Positions 1 through 6,683 of a stretch of DNA of 30,726 nt are shown here, one piece after another. The DNA lies in the NCBI GenBank assembly GCA_016649675.1, contig JAENXG010000006.1, positions 1-30,726 of the forward strand, written 5' to 3'. The translations under genes were made by a program, and so were the position numbers. The stretch's first letter is position 1, and each line of letters opens with the position of its first letter. The notes under the pieces are model-generated. The model was given only the letters and a program-made list of their open reading frames with translations. It ran no database searches and had not been told where the DNA came from. Source of the DNA: Methyloceanibacter sp. GTDB lineage: Bacteria; Pseudomonadota; Alphaproteobacteria; Rhizobiales; Methyloligellaceae.

Positions 1-38
1 GCCGGACTCGAACCAGCGACCCAGCGGTTAACAGCGGC
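1..38 (-). pseudogene. 3' half of a tRNA-Asn-like sequence (partial, at window edge)
   Basis: Read on the minus strand, this piece has an anticodon loop CTGTTAA (anticodon GTT, Asn), a 5-nt variable loop GGGTC, and a complete T-arm (stem GCTGG/CCGGC, loop TTCGAGT). The acceptor stem would lie beyond the left edge. On the 5' side the anticodon stem has one C-C mismatch and no D-arm or 5' acceptor strand can be found. It is therefore a 3' fragment and not an intact gene. A 19-bp block of the T-arm (4-22) is identical to 197-215 in tRNA-Val, which reflects ordinary T-arm similarity. Inference: such fragments often mark the far end of an element integrated in a tRNA gene. A decayed tRNA is the alternative. 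Confidence 0.5.
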
Positions 39-96
39 TCAATCCAGCAAGCGGAGTCCCGGGGCCAAGAACTCACTCGCGAGGATTCAGCTTGCG

Positions 97-117
97 GTGC
101 TGACACCGTGCTGACAC
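97..117. repeat. Tandem 10-bp direct repeat GTGCTGACAC
   Basis: Two perfect copies of GTGCTGACAC lie at 97-106 and 108-117, separated by one base (11-bp period, about one helical turn). They are about 60 bp from the tRNA-Asn-like fragment. Helically phased repeats beside a tRNA fragment would fit integrase arm-type or excisionase sites, but no integrase gene is in the window and this is inference only. Confidence 0.5.
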
Positions 118-182
118 GCATTATTACCGGGTGAGCTTTTCGTAAGTCCTGAGCTGTTTTCGAAACTATTTCAGGCGCTTAA

Positions 183-258
183 TGGTGGGCGGTACTGGAC
201 TCGAACCAGCGACCCCTGCGATGTGAACACAGTGCTCTACCAGCTGAGCTAACCGCCC
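183..258 (-). tRNA. tRNA-Val (anticodon CAC)
   Basis: A complete 76-nt cloverleaf on the minus strand. The acceptor stem is GGGCGGT/ACCGCCC with discriminator A and an encoded CCA (183-185). The D-stem is GCTC/GAGC, and the anticodon stem CTGTG/CGCAG carries the loop TTCACAT. The T-arm is GCTGG-TTCGAGT-CCAGT. The anticodon CAC decodes GUG valine codons. Its upstream side, where the promoter should be, abuts palindromic repeat copies that begin 17 bp away. Confidence 0.96.
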
Positions 259-274
259 GCTTCGCGTCTTACCT

Positions 275-323
275 GAGCATCATCCTTGCGGAAAACCGGT
301 GTCCACTTTTCCGGATGATGCTC
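275..323. repeat. Hyphomicrobiales palindromic intergenic element, copy A
   Basis: An imperfect palindrome with arms GAGCATCATCC (275-285) and GGATGATGCTC (313-323), which are perfectly complementary. The centre contains GGAAAACC and TTTTCC. It shares an identical 27-bp core with copy B. Elements of this type are scattered through intergenic regions of Hyphomicrobiales genomes. Transcribed, it would form a long hairpin. Confidence 0.85.
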
Positions 324-329
324 CCGGTT

Positions 330-376
330 GAGCATGATCTTTTCGGAAAACCGGTGTCCACTTTTCCGGATCATGC
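330..376. repeat. Hyphomicrobiales palindromic intergenic element, copy B
   Basis: A second copy in direct orientation, offset 55 bp from copy A. Its arms are GCATGATC (332-339) and GATCATGC (369-376), with the same 27-bp core. Both arms differ from copy A at the same paired position (C/G against G/C), so pairing is preserved. Confidence 0.85.
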
Positions 377-525
377 GCTGGAGCTGGGATTTAGCGATTG
401 GCCCCTCGATAAGTCAAGGAACCCGCCTGACGAAGCGGCGCGCACTAGGATAGGCAGCGCAAGGGCTTCAGCGTCCGGAAAGCGGACGGCACGATCCCTA
501 TCTGCCGTCCACCTGGCCGGAAAGC

Positions 526-807
526 CTATTTCGCCTTGGTGACCATGCCGTTGACGGTGGCAAGCGTCGCGCTGGCATCCTTGAAATTCCCCTCGGTGCA
601 CTGCGCATCGGCCTGGTCGAGAAGCTCGTTGACCTTCTCGGCATCAGCGTCGTTCAAGGCATTGGCGTCGATCTTGTTTTGCACGGCTTCCTCGGCGGCT
701 GTGAGCTGTTCCGTGCACGCGTTATCGCCGGTTTCTTCGTCAACGGCGTAAGCGGTCCCTCCCATGAGGCAAGCCATGGCGACGCCGATCACGACACGTC
801 TAAGCAT
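526..807 (-). CDS. Small exported alpha-helical protein of unknown function
   Basis: A 93-aa protein. The start is set at the ATG at 805-807 because AAGGAG lies 8 nt upstream; an in-frame ATG 13 codons earlier has no such site. Residues 1-21 form a signal peptide (LRRVV, then a hydrophobic run ending TAYA) and the mature part begins about VDEETG. The mature region is acidic and looks wholly helical (QLTAAEEAVQNKID, DAEKVNELLDQAD), with two cysteines, one before the first helix and one at QCTEG, that could form a disulfide. It stands alone between the repeats and gph. I do not recognise the family and assign no function beyond a likely periplasmic location. Confidence 0.7.
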   Translation of the reverse strand: MLRRVVIGVAMACLMGGTAYAVDEETGDNACTEQLTAAEEAVQNKIDANALNDADAEKVNELLDQADAQCTEGNFKDASATLATVNGMVTKAK

Positions 808-936
808 CCCCGTATCTCCTTGAGTAAGTTCTAAAGTCCTCTCCACTAAGGGGCGTGAAAGTGTGCTCTGAGTATGGCTCTTCGTTGGGAGCGGTCGGGT
901 CGAAATAAGACCGATCTGCGGCGGGATTGAGGCGTA

Positions 937-1626
937 TCAGGAACGGAAGCGGCGCGCGGCTCCGCCTATCAACAGCGACGTAGCGCAGCCCTGAAGCGCG
1001 TCGAAATGGTCGATCATGGCCTCCGGCTCGAGGCTGTCGAGGGGCGCCGCTCCATAGCCGAAGCTCACCAGCACGATCGGCACGCCTGCCGCCTTGGCGG
1101 TCCTGAGATCGACTTCGCTGTCGCCAATCATCACCGCGCGGGAGGTCTTGCCGCCGGCAAGCGCGATCACGCCGGTCAGGTGGCCCGGGTCGGGCTTGGA
1201 CACCGCGAAGGTGTCGCGCCCGGCGACCGCGCCAAAATAGTCTTTAAGCTCAAGCTCTTGGAGGAGCCGCCGGGAGAGATATTCCCGCTTGTTGGTGCAC
1301 ACCGCGAGCCTCGCGCCCGAGGATGCGAGGCGTTCAAGCGCCGCCACGGCGCCGGGGAAGGGCCGGCTCTCTTTTGCGATATTCGCCTCGTAATGGACGA
1401 GGAACTCGCCCAGCATCGCCTCGAGGTCGCCGGTGACGCCCGCCCGGCGCAGGCCCTCCTCGATCATGACGCGGGCCCCAAGCCCGACCAAAGAGCGTAC
1501 GGTCGCGGCGGAAACCGGCGCCTGGCCGTGCCGCGCGAGCGCGTGGTTCAAGGCATTGGTGAGGTCCGGCGCAGTGTCGACGAGGGTGCCGTCGAGGTCG
1601 AACACGATGGTCGCATCCTTCATCAT
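937..1626 (-). CDS. gph: Phosphoglycolate phosphatase, HAD superfamily
   Basis: A 229-aa protein, close to the usual length for Gph. HAD motif I is FDLDGTLVDT (nucleophile D10, acid D12), motif II is in CTNKREY, and motif III is GDSEVD, followed by an AGVP segment. The cap domain occupies roughly residues 17-90. Members hydrolyse 2-phosphoglycolate, which forms during repair of oxidised DNA ends or by Rubisco oxygenation. The start is one of two consecutive ATGs (1621-1626) behind a purine-rich GAGAGAGA stretch. It is divergent from rpiA, an arrangement often seen in Hyphomicrobiales. Other HAD sugar-phosphate phosphatases share these motifs, so substrate specificity rests on overall similarity. 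Confidence 0.88.
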   Translation of the reverse strand: MMKDATIVFDLDGTLVDTAPDLTNALNHALARHGQAPVSAATVRSLVGLGARVMIEEGLRRAGVTGDLEAMLGEFLVHYEANIAKESRPFPGAVAALERLASSGARLAVCTNKREYLSRRLLQELELKDYFGAVAGRDTFAVSKPDPGHLTGVIALAGGKTSRAVMIGDSEVDLRTAKAAGVPIVLVSFGYGAAPLDSLEPEAMIDHFDALQGCATSLLIGGAARRFRS

Positions 1627-1684
1627 CGCGTCTCTCTCTCACGGCACCTTGCAGCCTGACAAGCGGCGGCGTAGAGAGCGGCGC

Positions 1685-1762
1685 ATGCAGCTCAGCGATC
1701 CTTCCTTGCTCGAAGAATTTCTCAAGCTGAAATATGCCATGATGGGCGGCCTTCAGGGCTGA
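1685..1762 (+). CDS. Possible 25-aa upstream ORF ahead of rpiA
   Basis: An ATG behind GAGAG opens a 25-codon frame (MQLSDPSLLEEFLKLKYA and seven more residues) that ends 16 bp before the rpiA start. Its composition looks protein-like, with an amphipathic helix, but there is no homology I recognise. It could be a leader peptide or chance. Confidence 0.25.
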   Translation: MQLSDPSLLEEFLKLKYAMMGGLQG

Positions 1763-1778
1763 CTCGCGGGGGAAGCGC

Positions 1779-2486
1779 TTGCTCACGACCAACGACCTCA
1801 AGGACAGCGCCGCGCGGGCTGCGCTCGATCTCGTCGAGGACGGCATGCGGCTTGGCCTTGGCACCGGATCGACGGCGGCTCGCTTCGTCGAGGCGCTGGC
1901 GGGACGGGTGGCGTCGGGCTTGAACGTGGTTTGCGTGCCGACCTCGGAGGCCACGCGCGCGCAGGCCGAGCGGCTCGGCATCCCGCTCACCACGCTCGAT
2001 GAGACGCCCCAGCTCGATCTTACCGTGGACGGCGCCGACGAGATCGACGATCAGCTCCGCCTTATGAAAGGCGGCGGCGGCGCGCTGTTGCGCGAGAAGA
2101 TCGTGGCGACGGCGTCGGACCGCATGGTGGTCATCGCCGATGAGAGCAAGCTCGTGACGACGCTTGGAACGTTTCCGCTCCCCGTCGAGGTGGTGCGTTT
2201 CGGGCTGCTGGCGACCATGCGGCTGATCGAGGCGATCACCGCCGAGGCGGGATGCGTGGGAGAGATCAAGCTCAGGCCCGGGCCGGGGGATGCGCCGTTC
2301 GTCACCGATCAGGGCAATCTCATCATCGACTGCGCCTTCGGCGCTATCCCCGAACCCGAGGTGCTCGCGTTCGCTCTGAAGCGGGTGCCGGGTGTGATCG
2401 AGCACGGCCTGTTCCTTGGCCTCGCCGATTTGGCTATCGTGGCGGGAAGCGGCGGCGTGCGAGCGTTGCGTCGCGCGGGAGCCTGA
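1779..2486 (+). CDS. rpiA: Ribose-5-phosphate isomerase A
   Basis: A 235-aa protein that interconverts ribose 5-phosphate and ribulose 5-phosphate in the non-oxidative pentose phosphate pathway. Family signatures are GTGST (28-32), the phosphate and sugar site DGADEID (84-90), and KGGGGALLREK (97-107), which includes the catalytic Glu (E106). The start is a TTG behind GGGGGAAG. An in-frame TGA at 1740-1742 leaves no ATG option, so the TTG start is well supported. The stop lies 5 bp before gor, so the two are probably co-transcribed. Confidence 0.95.
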   Translation: MLTTNDLKDSAARAALDLVEDGMRLGLGTGSTAARFVEALAGRVASGLNVVCVPTSEATRAQAERLGIPLTTLDETPQLDLTVDGADEIDDQLRLMKGGGGALLREKIVATASDRMVVIADESKLVTTLGTFPLPVEVVRFGLLATMRLIEAITAEAGCVGEIKLRPGPGDAPFVTDQGNLIIDCAFGAIPEPEVLAFALKRVPGVIEHGLFLGLADLAIVAGSGGVRALRRAGA

Positions 2487-2491
2487 CAGCC

Positions 2492-3883
2492 GTGGCATAC
2501 GACTACGATCTGTTCGTGATCGGCGCGGGCTCCGGCGGGGTCCGCGCGGCGCGCCTTGCCGCCGAGCTCGGCGCGCGCGTCGGCATCGCCGAGGAATATC
2601 GTATCGGCGGCACCTGCGTGATCCGCGGCTGCGTGCCGAAGAAGCTGCTGGTCTATGGCAGTCGCTACCGCACCGAGTTCGCCGATGCACGCGGCTTCGG
2701 CTGGACTGTCGAGAACGAGCGCTTCGACTGGCCGACGCTGATCGGCAACGTCCACCGCGAGGTCGACCGGCTGAATGGCGTCTACACCCGCACCTTGGAG
2801 AAGGCGGGCGTCGACCGCTTCATGACCCACGCCGCGCTGGAAGACCCGCATATGGTGAAGCTCGGCAACGGCAACGCCGCCGTTTCCGCCAAGACGATCC
2901 TGGTCGCCACCGGCTCGCACCCGATGATCCCGGATCTCCCGGGCCAGGAGCATCTGATCAGCTCCAACGAGTGCTTCGAGCTCGAACAGCTCCCGGCCAG
3001 CATCGTGATCGTCGGGGCCGGCTATATCGGCATGGAGTTCGCCTCGATCTTCAGGGGGTTCGGGGTCGCCGTGACGGTGCTTTATCGTGGCGACCAGGTG
3101 TTGCGCGACTTCGACAACGATCTCCGCGACGGCGTGGCTGAGGCCATGCGCAATCGCGGCATCGATCTCCGCATGGATACCGACGTCGACAGAATTGACA
3201 AGGAGGGCAGCGGCTTCCGCGTCCACCTCAAGCGCGGCGATTCCATTGCCGCCGATCTGGTGATGGCGGCGACGGGCCGGGGTCCGACCACGTCAGGCTT
3301 GGGGCTTGAGCAGGCCGGCGTCGAGTTGGGTGGAAACGGGCGGATCGTGGTGGATGAATTCTCCAAGTCCTCGGTCGACAGCATCTATGCTGTGGGCGAC
3401 GTGACCGACCGGAAGAACTTGACGCCGGTGGCCATTCACGAGGCGACTGCCTTTGCCGAGACGGTGTTTAGTAATAAGCCCACGGCGGTCGACCTTACTT
3501 TCATCCCGACGGCTGTGTTCTCCCAGCCGGAAATTGGCACGGTGGGGCTCTCCGAGGAAAAAGCGCGCGAGATGTATGGGATGATCGATATCTACAAGAC
3601 GAGCTTTAGGCCGCTCCGCTCGATGGTGAGCGGCCGCAACGAGCGGATGCTGATGAAGCTCGTCATCGACATGAAGACCGACAAGGTGCTCGGCGTGCAT
3701 GTGCTCGGATCAGACGCCGCCGAGATCGTGCAGATGGCGGCGGTCGCCTTGCGGCTCGGCGTGACCAAGGCCCAGCTCGACGCGACCATGGCACTCCACC
3801 CGAGCGCCGCCGAGGAGCTGGTGACGCTCCGCCACAAATGGGAGATGCCGGAACCGGTGGCGGGCTCCGATGCGGCGGCTTGA
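2492..3883 (+). CDS. gor: Glutathione-disulfide reductase (NADPH)
   Basis: A 463-aa flavoprotein of the class I pyridine nucleotide-disulfide oxidoreductases. The FAD fold begins GAGSGG (11-16). The redox-active disulfide is C42/C47 in TCVIRGCVPKK, typical of glutathione reductase. The NAD(P) fold starts GAGYIGMEFA and is followed by LYRGDQVLRDFD, whose arginines suit NADPH. The C-terminal dimer domain carries HPSAAEE (436-442) with the proton-donor His436. The GTG start lies 5 bp after rpiA and uses GGGAG in the rpiA tail. A longer open frame extends upstream inside rpiA but runs antiparallel to family length. RpiA and Gor together suggest a unit linked to NADPH and redox balance. Confidence 0.94.
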   Translation: MAYDYDLFVIGAGSGGVRAARLAAELGARVGIAEEYRIGGTCVIRGCVPKKLLVYGSRYRTEFADARGFGWTVENERFDWPTLIGNVHREVDRLNGVYTRTLEKAGVDRFMTHAALEDPHMVKLGNGNAAVSAKTILVATGSHPMIPDLPGQEHLISSNECFELEQLPASIVIVGAGYIGMEFASIFRGFGVAVTVLYRGDQVLRDFDNDLRDGVAEAMRNRGIDLRMDTDVDRIDKEGSGFRVHLKRGDSIAADLVMAATGRGPTTSGLGLEQAGVELGGNGRIVVDEFSKSSVDSIYAVGDVTDRKNLTPVAIHEATAFAETVFSNKPTAVDLTFIPTAVFSQPEIGTVGLSEEKAREMYGMIDIYKTSFRPLRSMVSGRNERMLMKLVIDMKTDKVLGVHVLGSDAAEIVQMAAVALRLGVTKAQLDATMALHPSAAEELVTLRHKWEMPEPVAGSDAAA

Positions 3884-4625
3884 GGACAAGGTCGCGCTTG
3901 TCACCGGGGGAGCGGCGGGCATCGGCCGCGCCATCGCCGAGACTTTCGCGCGCGAAGGCGCTTTCGTTATCGTGGCGGACCGAGACGGCGAGGCGGCAAA
4001 GGAGGTTGCCGGCGCTATCGTCAAGAGCAACGGCGCCGCTACCGCCCACAGCGTCGATGTTACCGACACGAAGGAGGTCAAGGCGCTGATGCTCTTGATC
4101 GGCGAGGCCCATGGCCGTCTCGACGTACTCGTCAACAATGCGGGCGTGGGCGAGCGCTCCGACTTCCGCCATATCGACGACGAGGCCTGGGACCGGGTGT
4201 GGAAGACCAATCTCGACGGCACGGTCCGCTGCGCGCGCGAGGCCTTCGATCTGCTGAAAGCGTCGGGCAAGGCGTCGGTGATCAATCTCTCCTCGGTGAT
4301 GGCGACCAAGCACACCCGCCAGATGGCGGTCTATTCAGCCACCAAGGGCGCAGTGTCGGCGCTGTCACGGAGCCTTGCCGTCGAGTACGCGCCCTATGGC
4401 ATCCGCGTGAACACGCTGCTCCCGGGCTATGTCGAGACGGCGCTGATCGGCCGCTACATCTCAAATCCGATGATCGCCAAGGCGCTTCTTACGCAGACCC
4501 CGCTCCGGCGCTTCGGCACGCCGCAGGACATCGCCAATGCGGCGCTGTTTCTCGCCTCCGACGAGGCGGCCTATATCACCGGTGCCAGCCTCAATGTCGA
4601 TGGCGGCATGGGCGTGACGCTTTAG
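3870..4625 (+). CDS. Short-chain dehydrogenase/reductase (SDR)
   Basis: A 251-aa classical SDR. The Rossmann glycine motif is TGGAAGIG (12-19), followed by ADRDG at the end of beta-2, whose Asp favours NAD over NADP. NNAG is present, and the catalytic set is S142, Y155 and K159 (YSATK). The C-terminal NVDGG is standard for the FabG-like group. The gene starts 14 bp inside the 3' end of gor, so it is probably translationally coupled to it. The substrate cannot be read from sequence; candidates are hydroxyacyl, sugar or xenobiotic alcohols. Its stop overlaps the stop of the opposing YbdK gene. Confidence 0.88.
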   Translation: MRRLEDKVALVTGGAAGIGRAIAETFAREGAFVIVADRDGEAAKEVAGAIVKSNGAATAHSVDVTDTKEVKALMLLIGEAHGRLDVLVNNAGVGERSDFRHIDDEAWDRVWKTNLDGTVRCAREAFDLLKASGKASVINLSSVMATKHTRQMAVYSATKGAVSALSRSLAVEYAPYGIRVNTLLPGYVETALIGRYISNPMIAKALLTQTPLRRFGTPQDIANAALFLASDEAAYITGASLNVDGGMGVTL

Positions 4626-5782
4626 CCGGCTTTCGCCGGAATGACGGAAGGCAGCATCATGGTTTCCTCGATGATGCCGTCGACCACGGCGACAAGGGCC
4701 GCCTGCTCGCTGCCGCCGAGCCCCTTCACCGCCTCGAAACGGGCAAGCTGACGGTCGGCGCTCGTGCCGCGCTGCACGATGGTGCGGGCATGCGCCACCT
4801 CGGCGACGCAGCCGAAATGCTCGGCATCCTCGGCGACGAGATCGATGAGCTCCTCGAGCAGCTCGGGGAAGGGCACCACCGCGCCTTTGCCGAAATCGAC
4901 CAGGCCCTGCTCGGTGCCGTAACGTTGGGCGCGCCAGCGGTTCTCGCGCACGAGGAAGGGCGGGTAGGTGCGCCAGCGCTGGTTCTGCCGGCGCAGGCGA
5001 TAGAGCAGCCGCAGGATGCAGCGATACAGCGAGGCGATGGCGATGCCGTCTTCGAGCAGCGGGCAGACATCGGTGATGCGCATTTCGAGCGTGGGAAAGC
5101 GCGCGGAAGGCCGCATGTCCCACCAAAGCTTGGTCGCATCCTCGATCAGCCCGGCGCTCACCAGAAGCTCGATGGCGCGCACATATTCGCTATAGCTCGA
5201 GAATTGGTGCGGCACGCCGGTGCGGGGCAGCTCGTCGAACACCGACAGCCGGTAGGATTTCAAGCCCGTCTGATTGCCCTGCCAGAAGGGCGAGGAGGTC
5301 GAGAGCGCAAGCAGATGCGGCAGGAAATAGGCCGCCTGGCCGAGCAGGTCGATCCGCAAATCGTCATCCTCGATGCCCACATGGACGTGCATGCCGCAGA
5401 TCACGAGCCGTCGCGCCACGTGCTGGAGATCGCGGGCCAGCACGTTGTAGCGCTCCTTGTCGGTATGCTGCTGGTCCGACCATTGGGCGAAGGGGTGGGT
5501 CGAAGCGGCGATGGGGGCGAGGCCGAACTCGTCGGCGATGCGGCCGACCGTGCTGCGGAGATGCACGAGCTGATCGCGCGCCTGTTGCATCGAATTGCAG
5601 ACGCGGGTGCCGACCTCGATCTGCGAGCGCAGGAATTCGGGGCTCACCTGACCGCGCAGCGCCTCCTCGCATTTGGCGAGAAGCGCCGGCGGAGGCTCCT
5701 GCGCCAGATCGCGCGTGTCCTTATTGACGAGGAGATATTCCTCCTCGATGCCAAGGGTGAAGCTTGGTTCCTTGATGGCCAT
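4622..5782 (-). CDS. Carboxylate-amine ligase, YbdK/GCS2 family
   Basis: A 386-aa protein of the YbdK family, which has weak glutamate-cysteine ligase activity in E. coli. The N-terminal LGIEEEYLLV (10-19) carries the metal-binding glutamates, and GMHVHVG (130-136) is the second hallmark. The fold is that of glutamine synthetase/GCS2, with substrate amine and carboxylate joined using ATP. The physiological substrate in this organism is unknown. It lies 47 bp downstream of the VIT-family gene and probably shares its transcript. The last seven residues (VIPAKAG) are encoded by an intergenic palindrome, and its TAA overlaps the SDR stop by two bases. Gor nearby is suggestive of thiol metabolism but not proof. 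Confidence 0.88.
   Translation of the reverse strand: MAIKEPSFTLGIEEEYLLVNKDTRDLAQEPPPALLAKCEEALRGQVSPEFLRSQIEVGTRVCNSMQQARDQLVHLRSTVGRIADEFGLAPIAASTHPFAQWSDQQHTDKERYNVLARDLQHVARRLVICGMHVHVGIEDDDLRIDLLGQAAYFLPHLLALSTSSPFWQGNQTGLKSYRLSVFDELPRTGVPHQFSSYSEYVRAIELLVSAGLIEDATKLWWDMRPSARFPTLEMRITDVCPLLEDGIAIASLYRCILRLLYRLRRQNQRWRTYPPFLVRENRWRAQRYGTEQGLVDFGKGAVVPFPELLEELIDLVAEDAEHFGCVAEVAHARTIVQRGTSADRQLARFEAVKGLGGSEQAALVAVVDGIIEETMMLPSVIPAKAG
4626..4639. repeat. Short inverted repeat at convergent gene ends
   Basis: The arms are CCGGC (4626-4630) and GCCGG (4635-4639) with loop TTTC, just after the SDR stop. The same bases encode the end of the YbdK protein. GC-rich hairpins of this kind, read as VIPAKAG, recur at gene ends in many proteobacterial genomes. 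No T-run follows, so this is not a classical intrinsic terminator. Confidence 0.55.
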
Positions 5783-5829
5783 GCCCCCTATCGTGCCACG
5801 ATTGCGAACGCCAACGGTGGCGGATTAGG

Positions 5830-6555
5830 TCAAACAATCCGTTGCAGAAAGTCGCCGACGAGATAGGCCACGAGGGCGGCGATCATGCCGATGACGAAGG
5901 TCTCGAGTCCGGCGCGCCACCAGGGCGTTGGCGACCAGCGGCTGCGCAGCGAACCAATGGCGAAGAAGGTGGCGCCGGTCATCACGGTCGCGACGGCAAG
6001 CGGCTGCTTAAGCTGGAGAAGGTAGGCGAGCAGCGGGACGTTCCCGCACACTACGAAAGCGAGAAAGGTAAAGAGCGCCGACCGCGACGGTGAGCGGGTC
6101 ACCGGCGGCATGCCGTGCTCCTCGGTCATCATGGTGTCGATCCAGCGCTCGTGCTGCTCGGTGATCACGTCGACAGCGCTATCGAGCGCTTTGCCTTCGA
6201 AGCCCTTGGACTGGAAAATCTGGCGGACCTCCTCGCGCTCGCCGTCGGGCGCCAGCTCCACATGGCGTTCTTCCATGCGGCGCACATGCTCATATTCATC
6301 GATTTCGGTCTTGGTGCTGGAATAGTTGGCGGCGGCCATGGAGAGACCGTCGGCGAGAAGGTTGCAGGCCCCGAGAATGAGAACGACGCGGGCTTCGAGG
6401 CTCGCGCCGACGACCCCGGCCATGATGGCGAAGGTCGTCACTGTGCCGTCGATGCCGCCATAGACCCAGTCGCGAAGATAGCTCGCTCTCGGCCCCTTCT
6501 TCAGGCGCCTGGCGATCTCGCCCGGGTGATGACCATGCTCGAGGTGACGATCCAT
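5830..6555 (-). CDS. VIT1/CCC1-family transporter (predicted Fe/Mn)
   Basis: A 241-aa membrane protein. The first transmembrane segment holds the family signature GGIDGTVTTFAIMAG (33-47), followed by LLADGLSMAAANYSSTKTE in TM2. A Glu-rich cytosolic metal-binding domain spans about residues 80-150 (EERHVE, EQHERWID, TEEHG), and three hydrophobic segments follow to the end. Characterised relatives move Fe2+ or Mn2+ out of the cytosol. Unlike MbfA it has no N-terminal ferritin-like domain, only a short His-rich stretch (HLEHGHH). AGGGA lies 7 nt before the ATG. It is divergent from DAHP synthase and leads the ligase gene downstream. The metal is inferred from the family. Confidence 0.9.
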   Translation of the reverse strand: MDRHLEHGHHPGEIARRLKKGPRASYLRDWVYGGIDGTVTTFAIMAGVVGASLEARVVLILGACNLLADGLSMAAANYSSTKTEIDEYEHVRRMEERHVELAPDGEREEVRQIFQSKGFEGKALDSAVDVITEQHERWIDTMMTEEHGMPPVTRSPSRSALFTFLAFVVCGNVPLLAYLLQLKQPLAVATVMTGATFFAIGSLRSRWSPTPWWRAGLETFVIGMIAALVAYLVGDFLQRIV

Positions 6556-6683
6556 GTCCGCTCCGTTCCCTCGCTCTTAACGGATATGTGGCACGCTCAA
6601 GAGAACGAGGCAATTACGCCGCCTGCCTAGTCAGGGTTCCGCCAATCGCCTATATAGCATTCACTTTTCAAGGAGAGCCTTCG

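Noticed and set aside
4199..5866. A 555-codon plus-strand frame spanning the SDR end and opposite the YbdK gene
   Set aside because: It crosses two well-supported genes in other frames and has no recognisable domain.
6651..6656. TATATA as a -10 box for DAHP synthase
   Set aside because: The matching -35 position reads TAGTCA, too poor to call a promoter.
6588..6683. An upstream in-frame ATG that would extend DAHP synthase by 32 residues
   Set aside because: AAGGAG precedes the ATG at 6684, and the extension does not resemble the family N-terminus.
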